A DNA stretch of 64,000 bases from Cantharellus purpuraceus (lineage: Eukaryota; Basidiomycota; Agaricomycetes; Cantharellales; Hydnaceae). Position numbers and translations under genes: made by a program. The DNA lies in the NCBI GenBank assembly GCA_025174535.1, contig JALBUN010000045.1:1488001-1552000 (forward strand). The letters run 5' to 3'. The notes beneath the pieces were generated by a model. The model was given only the letters and a program-made list of their open reading frames with translations. It did not search any database and had not been told where the DNA came from. Below, piece after piece: positions 57,775-64,000 of the stretch. Numbering within the stretch: position 1 is the stretch's first letter; each line of letters starts with the position of its first letter.

Positions 57775-60231
57775 ATGATCTCTCCCCACTTTTCCCCATT
57801 GCCTTCCAGTCTTATTGCCACGTTCGTCATCGGCGTAGCTCTCCATGTCTGCCGTCGTGCATCCCGTAAGCGTGATGTGTCGTCTCTGCCCTGTCCTGTG
57901 AGCTGCCTTCCCCGTGTCGCCCGAAATGGGCCCCCTCATTCTCTCTAGCCCAAGGGAAGTTGGCTCTGGGGTCACGAACTCGAGGCGTTTAAAAGACCTA
58001 GTGGCGATTTCTATACTGAATGCATCGAGGCATATGGCCCAACTTTTCGAATCAAAGGAGCATTCGGCGTGAGTGCATATATTCCTTGAGTATATGCATA
58101 CATTCAAGATGTGGGCCAGCATGAAGATATTGTAATGCACATCGGGCATGAGCACACCGGTGTACTGCTGACATGTATTTTAAAGTTGATTCTCGCCGAT
58201 CCAACGGGAATATCTCATGTCTTTCGTCGCATTTATAATTACCGTCAGTCGTTTAAGTATCCTGCTATCTACTCTGAGATTCCTCACTCCCCACAGCCCA
58301 TTCCACGGCTTTCAGACCACTCATCGACAGGCTTCTGGGCCGCGGGCTGGTCTGGGTCGAGGGAGCCAACGAACACAAGAGAATGCGCCGTCTCATTAAC
58401 CCAGCATTCTCGTTCGTCGTTCGTTGACCATTTCTCTCTCTAAAACGTTTCTCTCCCAGGGCAGAGAGTGTGAGAATGATGGCTCCCATCATATATGATT
58501 CTGCGGCAAAGGTATATGTGTGTCATACACCTTACTCTCTTGTATGCGCACTTCTTTGCAGCTCCAGGCACGATTGACCAACGACTTGTTCAATAACAAT
58601 GGCGCTGTTACGGTAAATATACTTGATTATAGCTCTGGCGCGACGTACGTTCTTCTCCGCTTACGATCTAATCTCTTACACCATTCCCTCTTAGATTAGA
58701 TATCATCGGCAAAGTAGTATGTAAGATCGCATTTAAGCAAGACCAGTCATGTGACTTGACTCATAGGGATTCGATCACGATTTTGGCCAAGGATCAAGTC
58801 TGGAAGCCAAAAGGATCTCAAGTTCCTGGAGAGCGCAGGTTGCTTTGGGATTGGAACGTAGTGGCTTCATTGTTGGTTCTATCCCGATCTCTTTAGTCCC
58901 GTTTGTTCACGATAATGTAGGCCATGATGACTCTCCGTTTATTCCCGTTTATCGCATTTCTCCCCTTTAAAGCTATACAGGCCCAGGGCGAAATCAAGAT
59001 TATCATAAAGGTAAGTAGGAGAATGATCTGAGGGCTGGGATTTACTAACCGTCCATGACCAGCAAATTGCCTCGAAACTCGTGGAGCGCGAAAGCCACGA
59101 GACAAGCCATGGTAACAATCTTCTCTCTCTCCTGAGTGAGTATGGGCCATAGCTCCACACCCGCGTACTGACCTGCATTGCATTCTGCAGTACGTGCTAC
59201 TTTGAAAGAGAAGGAGCCGATAACAAAGGATGAGTTGCTAGATCATGTGAGTGGCCTCGAAGTGTGCCTCCATAGATAGCTAACCTTCTTCAAGATCTGT
59301 ACCTTTGTGTAAGCACCGTGTCTTCGTTTATAATTCCTCTGACGGGATCGAGATTCCGTAGGTTGGTTGGCCATGAGACTACTTCTTCATCTCTTAGCTA
59401 CACCCTCTGGGAATTAGCTACTCACCCTGAGAAGCAGAAGCGCTTGCGAGAGGAAGCTTTGGCATTCCCCGGCAACCCTACCTATGAAGACTTCCAAACG
59501 AAACTCCCATATCTGGACGCCTGCTGCAAGGAAGGTACAAACTGAACTAACCATGTTGAATATAGTACCGCTAATACCAGCATTGGGTTTAGGTTTGCGA
59601 CTACACCCGCCGTCTGCGCATATGGAACGGGTCGTGGAGGATCAGGATGTGATCCCCTTACATTTTCCTGTTAGAAAAAGTGACGGCAAGCTTTGTTCAT
59701 CTATCCACGTGGAGAAGGGTCAGGTGCGGAACAATGGCACTCTCCGAGCCCCTTCCTTACGATCCACTCCCAGCTCATATATGTACCCTCCATATCTGTT
59801 AACCGCCTGAGCTCGATTTGGGAAGACGGCAGCAGGTTTAGGCCTGAACGCTGGCTTGAACCAAGTAAAGGGTTGTCGAAAGTGAAGATCGAAGGCTGGA
59901 ACAATACATTCACATTTTCGGACGGACCTCGCAACTGCGTCGGGTATCGCTTAGCTGTATTCGAGTGGAAGGCACGTACCACACCAATCTGTATTCGACG
60001 ATGCTGTTTAATTGTATCGTCAAACAGGTATTGATGCTTACTTATATTCGCCACTTTGTCTTCCACGACACGGGGGCAGAGATCATCTCCAGGTGGCGAA
60101 ACCTGTCCTATCATCCTGGAAGGGATCACCTGACCTATGTTACTTCCAGGTTTTCTTCCACGCTGCAACCACGCGTGATCGGGCGTGAGTCAGAGGGCAT
60201 ACAGATGCCAGTCAAAGTCACATTTGCATGA
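57775..60231 (+). CDS. Cytochrome P450 monooxygenase
   Basis: About 530 residues in some sixteen exons, starting MISPHFSPLPSSLIATFVIGVAL, a membrane anchor. PPKGSWLWGHELEAFKRPSG follows, then GRGLVWVEGANEHKRMRRLINPAFS (helix C), the I helix VLVGHETTSSSLSYTLWEL, KEGLRLHPPSAHMERV with ExxR in the K helix, FRPERW, and the heme loop FTFSDGPRNCVGYRLA with the Cys ligand. The I helix has Val where Ala or Gly usually stands before G-x-E-T-T. The splice EWK to VLMLTYIRHFVF needs a GC donor (59972-60027). It ends SEGIQMPVKVTFA. It is an ER-bound oxidase of unknown substrate. It stands alone, with no biosynthetic cluster around it, which suggests detoxification or sterol/lipid work. Confidence 0.9.
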
Positions 60232-60399
60232 GAGCTACCAGGGAAGGAACTACGATAACAGTAGCAGATGGACAGTCAGAAAAGGTAGGCAATATGTTCT
60301 AGTATAGTGCGCTGTCGTAGGCAAAGCCCGTTTTCATGTTTAACTTAGTCCGACGGTGCCTCCCTGTATAGAATGGGTTAATGAATTGTGTTATTTCCA

Positions 60400-60811
60400 T
60401 TAGAAAAGAAGGTGACTTATTATATACAGAACATTGTTGCACCTATTTAAATTCAGTGATAATGGACAAAAACAGCGGGAATAATGCAGCTACCGTATGA
60501 AAACTTCACCTAGCGCCCCATTCGACTTGCCATCTTGGAACTCTTCCGTGTTGGCTAGCTACAATCACACAGCATAAGATAGATTTAGACATTACATACA
60601 CGAGCTCCACTCACCTGGAGGTTCATGTAGCCGTCGGTACTCACTAGAAAGCCCTTATACTCCAGTCCCCATTTCAATTTAACAAATACTGGCTTTCCCG
60701 TCAGGTCCTGTATAAACGGTTTGGGGTTAACAGGATTGACCTAATTGAAATACGCGTGAGCTAACTGAAGCCAAGCGCTGATGGCAACTGTTGAAATCTG
60801 ACCGTTGACAT
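60400..60811 (-). CDS. SMX3: Small nuclear ribonucleoprotein SmF
   Basis: 80 residues in four exons (60811-60803, 60740-60615, 60558-60494, 60442-60400). The first exon is only nine nt (MST). [42 protein letters not shown] gives the Sm1 motif, and [29 protein letters not shown] the Sm2 motif with RCNNVLYI. SmF is one of the seven ring proteins of spliceosomal U1, U2, U4 and U5. The length is normal, but the end IISHLLF differs from the usual IRE plus acidic tail. It shares a 58-bp promoter with NC2beta on the other strand, and its 3' end faces the P450. Confidence 0.95.
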
Positions 60812-60869
60812 GATGGTGGCAAACGAGTAGTCGAAACTGGCGGAGTTTGAACTCGCGTCGCTCGCCACC

Positions 60870-61528
60870 ATGTCTTCAGACCGCGAAGGGCCTACTATGG
60901 GCAGTGCGCCGGCGGCGGATGAGGATCTCTCATTGCCGAAAGCAACGGTGCAGAAAATGATTTCAGGTCTGACTTAACCGAACACTAGCAGATGTCACCT
61001 TACGTTCAGCGCGTTCAGACCTTCTTCCCAAGGATATTAGTTGCGCGAAGGAAACGAGGGATTTGATCATTGAATGTTGCGTCGGTAAGTTCTCTGGTAT
61101 TCTTTATGACAAATATCTTGTTTACTGTATTTTACAAAGAGTTCATCCATCTCATCTCATCGGACGCAAACGAAATATGCGAGCAAGAGTCGAAGAAAAC
61201 TATCGCGCCTGAGCACATAATTGGAGCCTTAAAAGTGGGGTTCACGCTTTTCTATCCACACACAGTCTGAAACCCCACTTCATGCAGCGTCTGGGGTTCG
61301 AGCAATATATAACCGAGGTCGATGGTGTGTTGAAGGATCATAAGCAGGCACTGAAGGTCAGTAGTCGTTAGTCTGATAAGTATGGTTACTTAGAGACTAC
61401 AGGATCGTGAGAAGAAAGTTTCAAAATGGGAACAATCAGGCAAAACAGAAGAAGAACTGCTAGCGGAACAGGAGCAATTATTCGCGGCAAGTAGAATGCG
61501 TTACGAAGCGTCCGCCCAACCTCCATGA
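60870..61528 (+). CDS. NCB2: NC2 beta (Dr1) histone-fold repressor
   Basis: About 145 residues in five exons, starting MSSDREGPTMGSAPAADEDL. The histone fold reads SLPKATVQKMISDLLPKDISCAKETRDLIIECCVEFIHLISSDANEICEQE, then TIAPEHIIGALKRLGFEQYI, as in NC2 beta. NC2 binds TBP on DNA and blocks or shifts the pre-initiation complex. A short coiled tail, EKKVSKWEQSGKTEEELLAEQ, follows. Two introns have phase 1 and two phase 0. It converges on the MAK32-like gene with 72 bp between stops. Confidence 0.95.
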
Positions 61529-61600
61529 CATTGATGATCGAGGTGTATTGTATCTGTATATGCGTCTTTATATCGGGTGCGTTAACAATTTGAAGGTATT

Positions 61601-63099
61601 TTAGCCCGCTTGAGCAGCATGCCGTGCTCGAAGCACGTTAAGCCGTCTCACTGGTTGATCGTCGTTCCAATTTCCCGTAGTGGCATCCAGTTGTGGTAGA
61701 CCAAATTGTTCTATTGCGAACGACGACGCGACGGATGCGTAGAGAACAGCTAGTATAGACTATGAGTACCTTGTCTGATGGCGATTGGACACACTACCTT
61801 CGCGCACACGACCATTCGTCAATAAGAGGCCAGCCGACAACCCTCCTAAGAAAGCATTTCCAGCACCTACAATTGAATTGACGACCACACTACAACCACA
61901 TCATACAAACACTTGCCTGTGACATCCACGACCTTGTCCCGATCACTGTCTTGCCAGAACGCATCGACCCAATAACCATCTTCTCCCCGTTTCCTTACGT
62001 ATGCACCAAGTGCGCCACTTCTGATAACGACATACCCTGTTCCGCCAACGCTCGCACTGAGTTCGAGGAATTGGGTACATGCCCATTGAACTGATTCCTT
62101 TGTTGGGGTGGCATCAGACTTCCCCAGTAACGAAAGGGCCTCTTCTGCGTTCGGACTTGGGGGATCACATGAGCCTACGTTGGCCTTCAAATCAATGCAA
62201 AGCTCTACCTCAAGATAGATATTTCAGGAAGAATTTCTATCAGCGAAGGCATTTCATGAGGTATGCATTTGTCCTGCCGTCGAGTGAATTGTATAAGTGA
62301 CTGATAAATGTAGCTGCGAAGAGATACGCTCACTGGTATCGGTTCGTAGATGGTGAGAGGATTCCAACCTTCGACCCCTTTTACTTCATCGATAATGCCG
62401 GCTGCCCTCTGAGGGGAACAGATGAAGTGCAATTGAGAAGGTCTGGAAAACTCGGGGTGATCTGCGAGATCCTTCGGTGTAATCCGAATACGAGGGGTTA
62501 TATATTCGAAGCTGACGCGACAAGAAAATAGTAGTTAGCATTACTTTCCCTGGAAGCTCTGAGCATGATAAATCCAGTGGCGTGGAACTACCCTCTGTGT
62601 TCCCCGATATATTTGTTCAAAGCACGGGTTGTTCTTCCATCATCGCGGCTTCGGAAGAGCCACATGTCATGACCAAACGATGATAAAGTACGGAGTATGT
62701 CAGATGGAAAGTCTGATCCTCGATCCACAACCATGCCAATCTGGGCGGGCTCAAGAAATGTCCTAGCGCCTATGGCTGCGTATGTACCTGGGTTTTGGAA
62801 TTGTTAACTTAACGAAAAACCTCCCCTATCGTTGTTGCAAAGCAATAGCTGAATCGTCACACTGACCTCCTCCTCCAATCTAATATACACATCTCTCATG
62901 GTGATCAAGTGGCGCCATGTACCAAACTGAATCCCACCTGTGGAGGCCTCAATTGACCTTCCAAGAGTTTACCTTGTAGGTCACGATACTCGAACTCATC
63001 AATGATGAACATTCCTGAAGAGACATGGTGAATTAATTGGTTTTAAATCATGCGGTATATAGATTGATGGGTACCTAGAGTACAAAAGTGTTTTCGCAT
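61601..63099 (-). CDS. PfkB-family sugar kinase, MAK32-like
   Basis: About 370 residues in seven or eight exons, starting MRKHFCTLGMFIIDEFEY. PPQIGGGGTYAAIGARTFLEP (substrate-binding Gly-rich turn), RTTRALNKYIGEHRG, SFEYITPRIRITPKDLADH, LHFICSPQRAAGI, ILSPNAEEALSLL and finally DVTGAGNAFLGGLSAGLLL with the anion hole of PfkB kinases. The catalytic Asp position in the usual D-T-x-G-A-G-D is here DVTGAGN, so Asn replaces the base, a feature also seen in Mak32. Mak32 is needed in yeast to keep the L-A virus toxin system; the sugar substrate is unknown. The splice into GAGNAF uses a GC donor (61867-61916). The end is HAAQAG. Confidence 0.85.
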
Positions 63100-63174
63100 C
63101 TTGATCTGGGTGGACGTTTGAGTCGGAGATGAAATTTGGTCAGTGATGCTAACTTCTGGTCCTGCGTTCCATAA

Positions 63175-64000
63175 ATGGAGGTCTGGATAGTTGTCTTACC
63201 ATTTTCCTCAGATGTCCTCTCAGACGACGTGAGTAGGTCTGTGAAATATAACACATTTACTCAAAGTGTGACAGACTTATAGTCGATGCCTCAAGCAACT
63301 CGATGATTCATCACAAGCTCGAATCAAGCGCTTTTATCACCGTGAAGATTCCTGGCGTGAGTGTTGCACTTAATATCATCTGTCCTACATCATTCCTGAT
63401 CATATTTTGAAGGAAGTCTCATAGGGATGTTACTTCCTCGAGCACTTCTCCGTGAGCAGGGCATTCCGTTAGAATCTGTCATCTTTTCTCGTTCCGAGGC
63501 TGGAAAGCCGTTTATGGTGGGCCATAAGATTCTCTCAACTATCATGTTGGTGATTTTAAGAAGCGAACAAGGCCTCCACTAGATTGTTTCCAGCAGTAGG
63601 GTATAATATCTCTCACGATAACCAGATAGTCGCCATGGTCGCGCGTGTAGGGAGTGAACAAGAGGTCAATAAGATAGGCATCGATGTTATGAAACGTGCT
63701 CTTCCCAAGGGGGAGACTGTTAGCACCTTTCTAAGGGCCATAGGTGAAACAGTGTGTATTCAAGGCACTACAGAAACGGTCGATGAACTGACTTGAAGTG
63801 CAGCTCACAAAGACAGAATTGAAGATCTTCACCCCAGATCTGGACAGCACCACCGCCATACGGTATATATTTCTCCTGTGGACCCTAAAAGAGGCATACA
63901 CGAAGGCGTTAGGTCTGGGGCTTGGCTTTGATTTTAAACGTGTCGAGTATGACATTCCTCAAGGCCATGTGTCTGTCGACGGCAGACCAGCTACTGGGTG
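63175..64000 (+). CDS. 4'-phosphopantetheinyl transferase, LYS5-like, 3' cut
   Basis: The start is MEVWIVVLPFSSDVLSDD; the gene runs past the window end. TYSRCLKQLDDSSQARIKRFYHREDSWR, then MLLPRALLREQGIPLESVIFSRSEAGKPFM, PAVGYNISHDNQIVAMV, NKIGIDVMK with the metal-binding Asp, and the second signature WTLKEAYTKALGLGLGFDFKRVEYD. This is the AASDHPPT/Lys5 group that attaches the phosphopantetheine arm to carrier domains of alpha-aminoadipate reductase, fatty-acid and polyketide synthases. About 215 residues are visible in six exons. The splice into ASTRLFPAVGYN was set by the frame. It is divergent from the MAK32-like gene, 75 bp apart. Confidence 0.92.

Noticed and set aside
57682..58155. Minus frame of 157 residues upstream of the small hypothetical gene
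   Set aside because: It runs antisense through the P450 anchor exon and has low-complexity content without splice support.

Overview
The window is fungal nuclear DNA, most likely from a basidiomycete of the Agaricomycetes type. Genes are dense (about 34 in 64 kb) and cut by many short introns (roughly 45-80 nt, about 150 placed here). The gene set fits: a KEX1 carboxypeptidase, TRP-like channel, GATA factor, Kelch membrane protein, five Mago/TBP/TFIID/snRNP-type nuclear factors, and an intron-rich P450 of agaricomycete type. No rRNA, tRNA, CRISPR or bacterial-type operon was seen. All gene models below were built by hand: reading frames were joined at splice sites so that family motifs are preserved.

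Layout. 0.1-3.1 kb: two lipid enzymes (GDPD phosphodiesterase, LPA acyltransferase), both minus. 3.6-7.3 kb: a possible augmin HAUS8-like subunit and a NOL11/Utp8-like nucleolar protein. 7.4-14.7 kb: ER thioredoxin-like protein, KEX1, and a Kelch plus b561-like membrane protein. 14.9-25.2 kb: CNH-domain protein, TRP-like channel, GATA factor and a conserved NTF2-like protein, lying in a GC-rich island that ends inside the next gene. 25.3-29.5 kb: RNA polymerase I subunit RPA2. 29.7-36.3 kb: a histone-fold protein with a 12-nt microexon and a zinc-finger protein with a 45-bp tandem repeat. 36.4-37.4 kb: a 986-bp inverted-repeat element flanked by TA, the only mobile-element candidate. 38.0-57.0 kb: compact housekeeping genes (vWA protein, gamma-tubulin complex protein, DUF1640/MCUR1-like, PYM, GPN3, ATG10, GST, COA5, IBA57, SNAPC4-like Myb, TAF8, riboflavin kinase, DUF2423 protein). 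57.8-60.2 kb: a P450. 60.4-64 kb: SmF, NC2beta, a MAK32-like PfkB kinase, and a 4'-phosphopantetheinyl transferase cut by the window end.

Gene order alternates strands almost without break, giving about ten head-to-head pairs with very short shared promoters (37-478 bp) and tail-to-tail pairs about 70-500 bp apart. Several genes feed nuclear gene expression (RPA2, NOL11/Utp8-like, TAF8, NC2beta, SNAPC4-like, SmF, PYM, GPN3), but they look like ordinary neighbours, not a pathway cluster.

The most unusual signal is in the splicing: at least seven or eight introns start with GC instead of GT, and each call is forced by a conserved protein motif across the junction. With the microexons of 12, 17 and 27 nt and the stop-free 3n-length introns, this suggests a permissive spliceosome or alternative splicing in this species.
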